The notes beneath the pieces were generated by a model. It was not told the origin of the DNA. It searched no databases and worked only from the letters and a program-made list of their open reading frames with translations. Both the position numbers and the translations under genes were made by a program. Shown one piece after another: positions 51,697-60,266 of a stretch of 64,000 nucleotides of DNA (positions are counted from its first letter, which is position 1; every line of letters begins with the position of its first letter). This DNA is from Siphonobacter curvatus. Its GTDB lineage: Bacteria; Bacteroidota; Bacteroidia; Cytophagales; Spirosomataceae. The stretch spans positions 186,001 through 250,000 of the forward strand of contig NZ_PTRA01000004.1 in NCBI RefSeq assembly GCF_002943425.1, in the 5' to 3' direction.

Positions 51697-53427
51697 CTAA
51701 GTTGCACTTGATTTAAGCGGTAGCGAAATCATAACTGACGTCCCTTTGCCCGCTTCGCTCTGCCACATCACCTGCCCACCGAGGTAATCTATACGTGACT
51801 GAATATTAGTGATGCCGTTGCCCGTTCGGGAGGGTTCCGCAAAACCGCATCCGTCGTCGTCTACACTAATCAAAGCCGTCGCTTCACTGATCATCATCTG
51901 CAGGGTAATGGTATTTGCATCGGCGTGTTTTAGGGCGTTGTTCATTAACTCCTGAATCACCCGGTACAGCATTACCGAAGCTTCGTCGCTTAAGACGGGT
52001 GTTTCACCGTAATGCTCAAAAATCACATTCGTTTGATTGACCAGATTCAGCTTTTGCGTTAAATCTTCCAATGCCGGAATCAATCCGAAGGTTGACAATG
52101 CATAGGGGCGTAAATCATTGGAAATCAATCGTGTTTCCGTACAGGCTTCATCCAAAAACTGGTTCAGTGGCTCTCGTACCGACGCGGGCAAAGCTTCTTG
52201 ATGAGCCTCCACAAACAGCTTGATCCGCGAAAGCTGAATTCCCAGTCCGTCGTGCAGATCGCGGGCAATGCGGCTGCGTTCGCCCTCCTGTCCTTCCATC
52301 ATGGCCCGTAGCGATTTAAGCTCCAGCTCCCGAATTTGCTGCTGGGCAATCACGGCCTGTTGTTGGGCAATGAGTTTTTGCTGACGTCGCATATAAATCA
52401 GCGTCCCTACGCCCACGATACTAATAAACAGTCCGATCACCAGCATGGAATTGATCGTACGCTGATGCTGACTTTGCTCCTTGACTAACGCCTTTTCCAC
52501 CGCTAACGTCTTGATCTGACTGTCCAGCTCCTGTAATCGAATACTTTTCGTCTGCTCCGAATAATAGAACTCCTGGGTGTAAGCCAGTGATTGCAATAAG
52601 GATTCATACGCCTCCTTGTACTTATCCTGATGGGCATAGCTTTCCGCCGCGTGTCGCGTCAGCTCCCGTAACATGGAAACATTATTTACGGAATCAGCAA
52701 TGCGATAACTTTTCTGATAATACTGAATGGCCGCCTCGGATCGATCTTTAAACTGTTCGGTAATGCCCAGGTAAAAAAGATTGAGGGCAATCAGCCAGCT
52801 AATGTTCTGCTCCCGGGCCATCTTCAGGCTGCGGGTCGCAAAGTACCGGGCCGAGTCGGGTTGTTTGGTCCGGGAATACGTCGTAGCCAGTAAGTTCAGG
52901 GCATAGGCTTGAAAATAGGCTTGTTTGGTTTGCTCGCTCAGTCGTTCCGTCCGGCGTAACTCGGTAAACAGTGTTTTCGGAATCGGTTCCTTATTCTGGA
53001 TGATATTGGCCAAATCCAGGTGACACTCAATAATTTTGGTGGTGTTCTTCGTTCGCTCAAAAAAACGCAGGGCTCGCTTCAGGTACTGTTCTGCGTGATT
53101 TTGCATGAAATAATCATGCGTATAGTAATCACCGATCAAAATATGCACGTTGTAATACCCTACCGAATCTCCAACACGGTGGTAGTACGTTAGGCTGTTA
53201 AAATACGCTTCGATGGTATACTGATTGTAGCCGTATTGTTGGTGGTACAAGCTCCCAATGCGTTCACTAACCTGAGCGGCGGCTTTCCAGTGTTGCTGTT
53301 CTACCAGTGTACGGACCCGCTGGTTCAAACTATCAATCACGGGTGTTTCGGCCAATGCCCAGCCCTTCGATACTGGGCCTAGTAAAGTGACCCAAGCCAG
53401 TAGGAACGTTACCCGAAACAATTTCAT
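51697..53427 (-). CDS. TPR-containing sensor histidine kinase (NarX/HisKA_3 type)
   Basis: 576 residues. Signal peptide (FLLAWVTLLGPVSKGWALA), periplasmic TPR repeats (about 30-300, for example AEQYLKRALRFFERTKNTTK, EAAIQYYQKSYRIADSV), TM helix (MLVIGLFISIVGVGTLIYM), a coiled coil rich in Gln, HisKA_3 with phospho-His in RSRIARDLHDGLGIQLS, and an HATPase with VIQELMNNALKHA, DDDGCGF and GNGITNIQSRID. ATG 53427 is used; a TTG frame overlapping the regulator's stop is less likely. It lies 43 bp after its cognate NarL-type regulator. Confidence 0.93.
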   Translation of the reverse strand: MKLFRVTFLLAWVTLLGPVSKGWALAETPVIDSLNQRVRTLVEQQHWKAAAQVSERIGSLYHQQYGYNQYTIEAYFNSLTYYHRVGDSVGYYNVHILIGDYYTHDYFMQNHAEQYLKRALRFFERTKNTTKIIECHLDLANIIQNKEPIPKTLFTELRRTERLSEQTKQAYFQAYALNLLATTYSRTKQPDSARYFATRSLKMAREQNISWLIALNLFYLGITEQFKDRSEAAIQYYQKSYRIADSVNNVSMLRELTRHAAESYAHQDKYKEAYESLLQSLAYTQEFYYSEQTKSIRLQELDSQIKTLAVEKALVKEQSQHQRTINSMLVIGLFISIVGVGTLIYMRRQQKLIAQQQAVIAQQQIRELELKSLRAMMEGQEGERSRIARDLHDGLGIQLSRIKLFVEAHQEALPASVREPLNQFLDEACTETRLISNDLRPYALSTFGLIPALEDLTQKLNLVNQTNVIFEHYGETPVLSDEASVMLYRVIQELMNNALKHADANTITLQMMISEATALISVDDDGCGFAEPSRTGNGITNIQSRIDYLGGQVMWQSEAGKGTSVMISLPLKSSAT

Positions 53428-53470
53428 TTGCGTTAGTAAAGCGGCTTCAATCCTTCTTTTCTTTCGTATA

Positions 53471-54106
53471 TCAATCAATATACTGCATTTCCATCGCCGT
53501 TTTAATCAGCAACGCCGTGTTGGGTACATCAAACTTGAGCAATAAGCTACTTCGGTGAAACTCAACTGCTTTCACACTGACAAACAGTTGCGTAGCCATT
53601 TGTTGAGTCGTTAGTCCCTGAGCAATGAGAGCTAGTACTTCCGATTCGCGGGGCGTCAGGTTCAGGCGTACATTTCCGGCTTTCCGGGTCTTGCCGTTCG
53701 TCAGTAAAATCTGGGTAATGGTATCGTTAAAATATTGCTTTCCCTGGTACACGCGTTCAATCGCTTCGAGCAATTCCAGCTTCGTGGTATTTTTTAAGAG
53801 ATACCCCCGGGCTCCTTTCTTGACTACTCGCTTGATCAGACTGGCATCATCGTGCATGGTCAGTGCAATCACCTGACACGCCGGATACTGCCGCGTAATG
53901 GCTTCGCATAGACTCAGTCCGTCTTCGATTTGGGGAAAAGAAATGTCCAGTAAAACCACATCCACGGCGGTCGTTTCGAGTCGCTCCAGTACCGAAGCAC
54001 TGGTATAGCACCGTTCCGTAACCTGAATGTTGGCGGAACCCGAAATTAAGGATTCAATTCCCTCAACAAATACGTTGTGATCATCGGCAATCAATACCCG
54101 TATCAT
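53471..54106 (-). CDS. NarL/LuxR-type response regulator
   Basis: 211 residues. Receiver domain (IRVLIADDHNVFVEGIESLI, phospho-Asp in VVLLDISFPQ, ALTMHD, KKGARGYLLKN) and LuxR HTH (about 145-205: LTPRESEVLALIAQGLTTQQ, FVSVKAVEFHRSSLLLK). ATG 54106 gives a domain start at residue 1; 22 extra codons upstream lack homology. First gene of the pair with the TPR kinase. The operon sits beside the SusC locus, whose transcription it may control. Confidence 0.94.
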   Translation of the reverse strand: MIRVLIADDHNVFVEGIESLISGSANIQVTERCYTSASVLERLETTAVDVVLLDISFPQIEDGLSLCEAITRQYPACQVIALTMHDDASLIKRVVKKGARGYLLKNTTKLELLEAIERVYQGKQYFNDTITQILLTNGKTRKAGNVRLNLTPRESEVLALIAQGLTTQQMATQLFVSVKAVEFHRSSLLLKFDVPNTALLIKTAMEMQYID

Positions 54107-54336
54107 CGCTTTAGAGGCCTTGGGTTGAGGTAGAGGCGAAAACTCCCGGGGCAGAGGCAGTGTTAAGGGCATGAGCCATTATGAAATAATTGTTTATTAG
54201 GTTAAGTTTTTTAGGGGACTATCGATGAGTCAGCGTTGTGATCACTAAAGCTTCCTACCCAATAGAAATTTGTTCAGCAAAAATAGGATTAATTACATAT
54301 ACGTTGATTAGGGAAAACCCTTTATCCTAAAAAATC

Positions 54337-54350
54337 TAGGGTATACCCTA
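54337..54350. promoter_or_regulatory. Palindrome TAGGGTATACCCTA
   Basis: 14-bp perfect palindrome with a related inverted TAGGG/CCCT pair 16 bp upstream. Candidate operator for the adjacent NarL-type regulator. Confidence 0.45.
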
Positions 54351-54541
54351 AGACCGATCTTTTGTAAAGCTTCGATTGATGTGGTAGTTTTACCCTAACC
54401 CATCGGAAGCGGACGGGCGTCGTACAAGAATTATTTCATGATTCTCAAAGGCCTTTGACTACGTCTGATACCCTGATTTTCAAACCTCGAAATTAATGGA
54501 TTAAACCTGAAAGCTTCCCATCATCCTAACCCAGAATGTAT

Positions 54542-54549
54542 TAACTTTG
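54542..54549 (+). promoter_or_regulatory. Candidate -7 element (TAACTTTG)
   Basis: TAnnTTTG match directly upstream of the LacI-type frame. If used, transcription would begin near 54555, leaving only ATC 54567 or a later codon as a start. Confidence 0.38.
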
Positions 54550-54566
54550 ATAAAAATCTTCAGCTT

Positions 54567-55625
54567 ATCAAACACAAGGATAAACAGATCGGAATCAAGG
54601 ATATCGCCCGGCACGCCAATGTTTCCATTGGCCCTGTCGATCGTGTGTTACACAACCGCGGTGGCGTATCCCAGGAAACGCGGGAACGTATTCTCAAGGC
54701 CATTGAAGAGCTGAACTACCAGCCTAACCTGTTGGCCAGTCGCCTGAAATCCACGAAAGAATACGTGGTAGCGGTACTGCTTCCACAGGCTACCAAAGAA
54801 ATTCCTTTCTGGCATGATCACATACTAGGCGTTGAACAGGCGGAGAAGGAAATCCGGCAACTGGAAGTCACGACCAAGGTGTTTTATTTCGATCAAAATA
54901 GCGAAGATTCCTTTCGGGAGCGGGTTAACGAAATCATGGCCGATACGGTTGACGGCGTCTTTATGGTACCCGTATTTTACGAGGAAGCCATTCGTTTGCT
55001 CCGGCACTGTCAAAAGAGTCAGGTGCCCTGCCTGTTATTTGATACGAATCTGCCGGATGAAACTGGTGTCCGTTACATCGGACAAAACGCTTATGATAGT
55101 GGCTATCTGGCGGCCGAACTGCTTTCTTATTGCATCCCCTCTGACGGTACGATCCTGTTAGCCAACATTGTACAGGAACACGATAACCACCTACAGTTCG
55201 CTAAACGGGAAGAGGGCTTCCTGGCTTTTTTCCGGGAAACTTCCCTGACTACTGAGCTTATCAGGTTCGAATCTCGTCGCGGTTTTTCGCAGGAAATTGC
55301 CCAGCAATTAGCTGAGGTAATCCGGCAGACGCCGAACTTGAATGGTATTTTTACGATCAACGGCGTGCAACACGTCGCTCAGGTGCTCGAACAGCAGGGA
55401 TTTACGGATTATCGGCTTATCGGCTACGACGTTATTCCCGAAACCATTCATTTCCTGGGAAATGGTACGATTCATTTTCTCATCAGTCAGCAACCCAAAA
55501 TGCAGGCTTACGAAGGAATCAAGCTTTTATCCCAAAGTATTCTGCTCAAGAAAGATTTACCGGAAAGCTATTATCTGCCGATTGATATCGTGATGAAGTC
55601 GAATTTGAAGTATCATGTGAAGTAA
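54567..55625 (+). CDS. LacI-family transcriptional regulator without a standard start codon
   Basis: About 352 residues. The first residues form a LacI HTH: IGIKDIARHANVSIGPVDR then VLHNRGGVSQETRERIL with the hinge-helix region NYQPNLLASRLK. The rest is a periplasmic-binding-protein-like sugar sensor (VLLPQATKEIPFWHDHILGV, PCLLFDTNLP, GQNAYDSGYLAAELL, GIFTINGVQHVAQV). The frame is open from 54477 but has no ATG, GTG or TTG before the HTH; ATC 54567 is a best guess, with CTG 54507 or ATT 54540 as alternatives. From GTG 54645 the protein would lack the HTH. It probably senses a sugar and controls one of the flanking glycan loci. Confidence 0.75.
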   Translation: MKHKDKQIGIKDIARHANVSIGPVDRVLHNRGGVSQETRERILKAIEELNYQPNLLASRLKSTKEYVVAVLLPQATKEIPFWHDHILGVEQAEKEIRQLEVTTKVFYFDQNSEDSFRERVNEIMADTVDGVFMVPVFYEEAIRLLRHCQKSQVPCLLFDTNLPDETGVRYIGQNAYDSGYLAAELLSYCIPSDGTILLANIVQEHDNHLQFAKREEGFLAFFRETSLTTELIRFESRRGFSQEIAQQLAEVIRQTPNLNGIFTINGVQHVAQVLEQQGFTDYRLIGYDVIPETIHFLGNGTIHFLISQQPKMQAYEGIKLLSQSILLKKDLPESYYLPIDIVMKSNLKYHVK

Positions 55626-55700
55626 GATTCATTTTTTACTCTTTTAGGCGGTATACCTTGTTTATCAATTAGTATTACGGGTAGTTAGTATTATTGGTTC

Positions 55701-55830
55701 CGCTAAGTTGGCGGGTCATTTAGTCCGTGTGCTTTCCATGCCGGGCATCGCATGCGGGGCATCCCATGCGGGGCATCCCATGCGGGCACGCTCGCTGCTG
55801 GCCTGCTCTTGTTCAGGGCTACCGCATTAC
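55701..55830. repeat. Dispersed intergenic repeat, copy 3
   Basis: Aligns with copy 2 (51425-51540). It contains 14-bp tandem units CATGCCGGGCATCG, CATGCGGGGCATCC twice, and a partial fourth (55737-55791). Each unit holds the mini-palindrome ATGC-GGG-GCAT. It lies between the convergent LacI-type and acetylesterase genes. Confidence 0.78.
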
Positions 55831-55943
55831 CGAGGAGCTAGGCAGCTTGAACATTCCGACATGGCATGTGATAGGACGGGATTTGGTTTTATGTCGTCCG
55901 TGCCGAATTTCTAATAATCAGCAACTCAAAACAAACAACCAAT

Positions 55944-57902
55944 TTACCGCTCATACTTCCGCTTTTCCGTCACTCCTGGCCATTGGTCGGTGCGGAAGGA
56001 GTTTAGGGGGAGGCCTTCGGTATTGAAGACGTTGGCTTCGATGGGAGCGTCGGACCAGGCGTAACGAACGGCCTGGGGTTGCAGGACGCTGGGATGAGAC
56101 ACTTCGATGGTATTGCCTTTGATCTGAGCCTGGGCATAATGGAAAACCCGGTCGGCACCAGCGATCTCGAAGCCTTTGACGTAACCGTATTTGTCTTTTA
56201 CGATCAGCCCATGCTCCGCGAATTTAAAACGGAGTACGGCTTTACTTCCCTGAAAATGCACCGTATCCAGCAGGGGTGAGCTATACGCCATGGGTTGTCC
56301 GTACTCAAAATGCAGGGCTTGTATTGCCAGTCGATGGCCCACGTCCTGCTTGTTGGTGGGGTGAATGTCGGTGGCATTGCCAATGTCCGTCGTAACGGCC
56401 ATTCCGGTTTTCGGCAGTTGCAGCGTCATCGTCTGGGCTTCCCGTAGCTCTGCCCAGGCACTTCCCTGGTTGCTACTCTGATCGGTGCCAAAGCTCGAAA
56501 GTTGTACGAAATAGAAGGGCAACGTTTCGCTCCAGCCTTGCCGCCAGTCGTTGATCAGCAGGGGAAAACTCCGGCGGTACTGATAAGCCCGATCGGCGTT
56601 GTTTTCACCCTGATACCACAAAACACCCCGAATACCAAACGGAATCAGCGGGGCCAGTTTGGTATTGTAAAGCGTCGTCGGCAGGCGATTCAGCATGGGT
56701 ACAAACCCGTGCGGTTCGGCCAGTGAAGGCATAATTTTCCAGTCCGTAACCAAACTGATTTTGTCGGTTTCACTGGCTACGTACAGGTGTTGAAGGCTAC
56801 CCAGCAAGCCCAGTCCAAACCATTCGGGATTCGTCCGCTTCTGGAGTTTCATCACGAGCTGATTTGCTCCCGATTTCCAGGTATGAGCGGGTAATTTGAT
56901 TTCCCGAATCCCTTTTACGACGCCCTCCGCAATCTTTTTCCCGTTGAGGTACACGTCCGTCGGACTGTCATTATCGGCCAACACCAGCGTAGTCGGCTGA
57001 CTGGCCATTGCGGCAGGTATCTGGACGATCCGGCCCATATAACCATTGCCTTTGAAAGCAAACAGTCCCCGGTAGTACCATTGACCAATCGGATCATACA
57101 GCGGAACCCACTTCGAAAAGTCTACGTCAGAACTGAGGAATTTCTGTTCATCCGCCGCCGTAGGAACGTAGGTGGCACGGCCATAAAATTTCTGCCGGAA
57201 ATTCCGTTCACTCATCGAATCCGCCTCGGCCCAGGTAGCGGGCAGGCGTTGGGCATTTTCCCGAAGTTCGGGATCCGAAAGCAAGGCTTCTTTACTGATC
57301 CAGCCCTCGATGTCGGAACCACCCCAGGACGAATGCAGCAGACCAATGGGTACATTCAGTTTCTGATAGACTTCCCGAGCGAAGAAAAAGCCAACCGCCG
57401 TAAAGCCGCCCACCGTCTGGGGTGAACAGACCTGCCACTCACCCGTTTCCAAATCCGGGTGCGGCCTTAGATCCAGCTCATTGGCTACCCGGAACTGGCG
57501 AATCTGCGGGTAGTTGGCATCTTTGCGTTCGGTTTCAAACTGCTGGGCACGGTCTACCGCCCATTCCATATTCGACTGGCCCGAGCAAAGCCATACTTCC
57601 CCCAGCAACACGTCGCTGATGGACGTGTTACCCGATTTGGCAAAAACGCGTAGTTCATACGGTCCGCCCGCTTCCATCGCCGGAAAGCGGACCATCCATT
57701 TGCCCTGGGCGTCTGCTTTGGCCGTTTGGGTCCTGCCCGCCAGTACCACTGTCACTTTCTCCTTCGGCTGAGCCCAGCCCCATACGGGAATGGGTTTCTG
57801 CCGTTGCAGGACTACGTGATCAGCAAACAGGCGAGCCAGCCGTACCTGACCCGAAACGGAAAGACTTACCAGCCCCAGTAAGCAAAGGAGAAGCTTTTTC
57901 AT
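55944..57902 (-). CDS. Sialate O-acetylesterase-like (SASA) carbohydrate esterase
   Basis: 652 residues, exported (signal to SVSGQ). Removes O-acetyl groups from sugars. Ser110 in WLCSGQSNMEW is the nucleophile; the block GVLWYQGENNAD and the Asp-His in ATDIHPTNKQDVGHRLA complete the SGNH-type site. A beta-sandwich insert (about 270-380: LYDPIGQWYYRGLFAF, PTDVYLNGKKIAEGV) lies within the catalytic domain, common in the family. It follows the GH140-like gene after 11 bp, so the two are co-transcribed: one removes acetyl groups, the other cleaves sugars. Confidence 0.92.
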   Translation of the reverse strand: MKKLLLCLLGLVSLSVSGQVRLARLFADHVVLQRQKPIPVWGWAQPKEKVTVVLAGRTQTAKADAQGKWMVRFPAMEAGGPYELRVFAKSGNTSISDVLLGEVWLCSGQSNMEWAVDRAQQFETERKDANYPQIRQFRVANELDLRPHPDLETGEWQVCSPQTVGGFTAVGFFFAREVYQKLNVPIGLLHSSWGGSDIEGWISKEALLSDPELRENAQRLPATWAEADSMSERNFRQKFYGRATYVPTAADEQKFLSSDVDFSKWVPLYDPIGQWYYRGLFAFKGNGYMGRIVQIPAAMASQPTTLVLADNDSPTDVYLNGKKIAEGVVKGIREIKLPAHTWKSGANQLVMKLQKRTNPEWFGLGLLGSLQHLYVASETDKISLVTDWKIMPSLAEPHGFVPMLNRLPTTLYNTKLAPLIPFGIRGVLWYQGENNADRAYQYRRSFPLLINDWRQGWSETLPFYFVQLSSFGTDQSSNQGSAWAELREAQTMTLQLPKTGMAVTTDIGNATDIHPTNKQDVGHRLAIQALHFEYGQPMAYSSPLLDTVHFQGSKAVLRFKFAEHGLIVKDKYGYVKGFEIAGADRVFHYAQAQIKGNTIEVSHPSVLQPQAVRYAWSDAPIEANVFNTEGLPLNSFRTDQWPGVTEKRKYER

Positions 57903-57913
57903 TCCAGATGCAT

Positions 57914-59272
57914 TTACAAAGAACGGAACGACCGCGAAGCGTCATCCAGTACCAGCACCCAATCCTGATCGTTGCCTTGACTGGGGGGGGTAAAGGTTTG
58001 AACACCGGTATTGGGCAGCGTCTCCGCTTTCTGAGCCTTGCCGGTTCGGGGATTGTACCAGGACGCTTTTACCTCTTTACCGGAAATGATACCCATTTGT
58101 ACCTGAAAGGGTTGTCCCGAAGAAGCATACACAAAGGCGTAATCGCTACCCCGCGTGGCCTGAATCCGTTTTTTGGGATCGTTGGAATTTGTACCGGGAA
58201 CCAAGGTTTGGTCCGGAATTCGATCCAGATACGGACGCGACTCCATAAGCTTGCGAACGTAGGGCATCGTCTGGGCGGCGGGCAAGTCGAGCGACTCGTA
58301 CCAGGGTTTGGTAGGATCAATGTAGCCTTTACGACCCGGTACATACATTTGCCAGATGTTGTTACAGCCGTAGGTAAACCCATGAGCCCCGGCAAAGAGA
58401 CTTTGGTACGCTTTCCGGCGTACGTCATTTGGATCGGCGTAACCGTTTTTTTTCAGGTCGAAACACACCGGAATTTCTTCGTACAAGGGTTCACCGTCCA
58501 TCGTAGGTTTTACGGGTGCCAGCCGGTAATCCTGCGAAATCTGTTCCCATACCTTGCTGTCCGCACAATGTCCCGTCTGGAATAGATTAAAATCCAGCCA
58601 GTCGTCGGTGTGAAACCAGGTGGAAGAACTCGTCTGCGGATGGAACGTCATCAAGGCCTTGTCCGCCCCACCTACGCCTTCCGTCACGCCTTTCGCCAGA
58701 GCCCGCCAAACCTCTACGTCCGCCGACCCTTTCCGGGGATTGCGATCACCCCCGATCACCCAAATGATGTTTCTGCGATGTTTATAGCGTTCGCCGAGGT
58801 ATTTACCGTAAGCGTAGATTGATTTCTCGTTGAAAATTTCCGGCCCGATGCCCCACTTGTCTTTATGCAGTTTATCCCCCCAGGTTGGCAGTAAGGCTAC
58901 GTGCAAACCCAGGCGGTCCGCCTGCTTCAGGATGTAATCCACATGAGCGAAATAGGCCTCATTCGGCTGGCTCGGATCGGTATTCTGAAAAGGAACCTGT
59001 CCGTAAGCATTGGGATCCCGCAGGCCATCGTGCTCGGCCAGTACTACGGCCTGAATCACGGTAAAGCCTTTTTTCTTCCGGTTTTTCAGGTATTTTTTGG
59101 CATCCGCCCGGTTGAGGCGGTGGAACAATTCCCAGGCTGTATCACCCAGGTAAAAGAAGGGTTTACCGTTTTGGTAAACCAGGAAACGTTTGTTGTCACT
59201 CACGCGTAAGTCCGTTTGGGCGTGAGCGAGCAGGGAGAGAAAGAAGAAGGCAAATAGAAAACGAAAACGCAT
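57914..59272 (-). CDS. GH140-like apiosidase (DUF4038) with C-terminal sandwich
   Basis: 452 residues. Signal peptide (FLFAFFFLSLLAHAQ), DUF4038 TIM barrel: FYLGDTAWELFHRLNRADAK, GFTVIQAVVL, LHVALLPTWGDK, ending in the C-terminal sandwich domain (about 365-448: SDYAFVYASSGQPFQVQM, WYNPRTGKA) seen in this family. Likely catalytic acids are D176 in WVIGGDRNP and E261 in TMDGEPLYEE, matching the roles known for the Bacteroides apiosidase that acts on rhamnogalacturonan II. First gene of a two-gene unit with the acetylesterase; a terminator separates it from the upstream genes. Confidence 0.85.
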   Translation of the reverse strand: MRFRFLFAFFFLSLLAHAQTDLRVSDNKRFLVYQNGKPFFYLGDTAWELFHRLNRADAKKYLKNRKKKGFTVIQAVVLAEHDGLRDPNAYGQVPFQNTDPSQPNEAYFAHVDYILKQADRLGLHVALLPTWGDKLHKDKWGIGPEIFNEKSIYAYGKYLGERYKHRRNIIWVIGGDRNPRKGSADVEVWRALAKGVTEGVGGADKALMTFHPQTSSSTWFHTDDWLDFNLFQTGHCADSKVWEQISQDYRLAPVKPTMDGEPLYEEIPVCFDLKKNGYADPNDVRRKAYQSLFAGAHGFTYGCNNIWQMYVPGRKGYIDPTKPWYESLDLPAAQTMPYVRKLMESRPYLDRIPDQTLVPGTNSNDPKKRIQATRGSDYAFVYASSGQPFQVQMGIISGKEVKASWYNPRTGKAQKAETLPNTGVQTFTPPSQGNDQDWVLVLDDASRSFRSL

Positions 59273-59310
59273 AAGTCAGGATGCCGAAGCAGATGGTACT
59301 AAAACTAAAA

Positions 59311-59343
59311 AACTTCCCAAAACGCTAAAAGTTTCGGGAAGTT
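59311..59343 (-). terminator. Terminator before the GH140/acetylesterase unit
   Basis: Minus-strand AACTTCCC pairs with GGGAAGTT, with inner GAAAC/GTTTT pairs (one wobble) and a run of six T after the stem. It follows the exported TIM-barrel gene and splits the cluster into two transcripts, with possible readthrough. Confidence 0.8.
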
Positions 59344-59351
59344 AAAAAGGC

Positions 59352-60248
59352 TTACTGGTAGGTTTTAAGCGTAGCGGTATCTCCCCAGGATTTAAGAATT
59401 TTCTGGAGTCCGTCCATATTTAGCCGAAGGCCCACTTCCGCATCTGGTGCGGTATCTTCATTGATGATCCCGATGGGTCCGCGGTATTTGCTTTGCTGGA
59501 CGATTCGCATCATCCCGGCTTCGGCGTCACCCTGACCAATGGGCACGACTTTCACGGGATTTCCCTTTTTCAGTCCCGCCAGATTCAGGGCCATCAGGTG
59601 CGGAAGCATTTTCGGGAAGAAAACCGGGAACCGTTCGATGTGTTCTTCCGCGTGGTGGAAGTTATACACGATTCCGAGGTTAGGCTTTTTGAGGTACGCA
59701 ATGATTTTCAACTGATTTTCGGGTTCGCCAAACCAGCCGCCGTGGTTGTACAATCCAACCGTACAGCCTAGCTCCGCGGCCCGATCGGCAATGTACTCAA
59801 CGGGCCGGGCAACAGCTTTGATCTTTTCTTCCTCGCTCATGGCGTCTAGGCCTTTGATGCCGCCAATCATGCACCAGATTTGCATCTTCGCTTTCTGACG
59901 TTTCAGGACTTCGAATACGGCCTGTAGGCCCTTGTCCTCTTCCGGATTGGGTCCAGAGTACAGCCAGAAAGCCTCAAACTTTATATGGTGTTTCCGGCAG
60001 GCCTCAAACTCTTCGTCGAAGGTCGGGATGTGTTTTTCCCGCCAATCGTAGGCGAGTTTGGTAATGCCCAGCTGGTTGAGCATTTCGGCCCGTTCGACCG
60101 GACCCCGGTTTTTAGTATCAAACGGCACAATACACCAGGCCACCAGATTGTCGCGGGCGTAGATACTTTTCGCTTTTCGCTGAGCCATTGCGGATTTAGC
60201 GGAAAGAAAGAGCAGGGCCAGAAGCGGGAAGAAAAGAAAACGTCTCAT
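59352..60248 (-). CDS. Exported sugar-isomerase-like TIM-barrel protein
   Basis: 298 residues with signal peptide (FLFFPLLALLFLSAKSAMAQ). TIM barrel of the xylose-isomerase-like/AP-endonuclease-2 superfamily: KLAYDWREKHIPTFDEEFEA, FEAFWLYSGPN, MQIWCMIGG, VGLYNHGGWFGEPEN, LGIVYNFHHAEEH and INEDTAP. Metal-binding His and Glu positions fit the superfamily. An exported epimerase or lyase-type enzyme is unusual and points to work on a glycan in the periplasm. ATG 60248 is chosen because it opens the signal peptide. Third or fourth gene of the unit that starts at 63198. Confidence 0.8.
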   Translation of the reverse strand: MRRFLFFPLLALLFLSAKSAMAQRKAKSIYARDNLVAWCIVPFDTKNRGPVERAEMLNQLGITKLAYDWREKHIPTFDEEFEACRKHHIKFEAFWLYSGPNPEEDKGLQAVFEVLKRQKAKMQIWCMIGGIKGLDAMSEEEKIKAVARPVEYIADRAAELGCTVGLYNHGGWFGEPENQLKIIAYLKKPNLGIVYNFHHAEEHIERFPVFFPKMLPHLMALNLAGLKKGNPVKVVPIGQGDAEAGMMRIVQQSKYRGPIGIINEDTAPDAEVGLRLNMDGLQKILKSWGDTATLKTYQ

Positions 60249-60266
60249 AGGAAAAACCATACGCCC

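Larger units (their letters stand above)
54107..54566. other. Divergent regulator-regulator intergenic region (460 bp)
   Basis: Between the NarL-type regulator (-) and the LacI-type regulator (+). It contains the 14-bp palindrome TAGGGTATACCCTA (54337-54350) and nearby partial copies (TAGGGAAAACCCT at 54309-54321), likely regulator sites, and a TAnnTTTG element at 54542. No gene was seen. Confidence 0.5.

Noticed and set aside
55737-55791. 14-bp tandem units considered as a CRISPR array
   Set aside because: Units are directly adjacent without spacers and far shorter than CRISPR repeats; no cas genes in the window.
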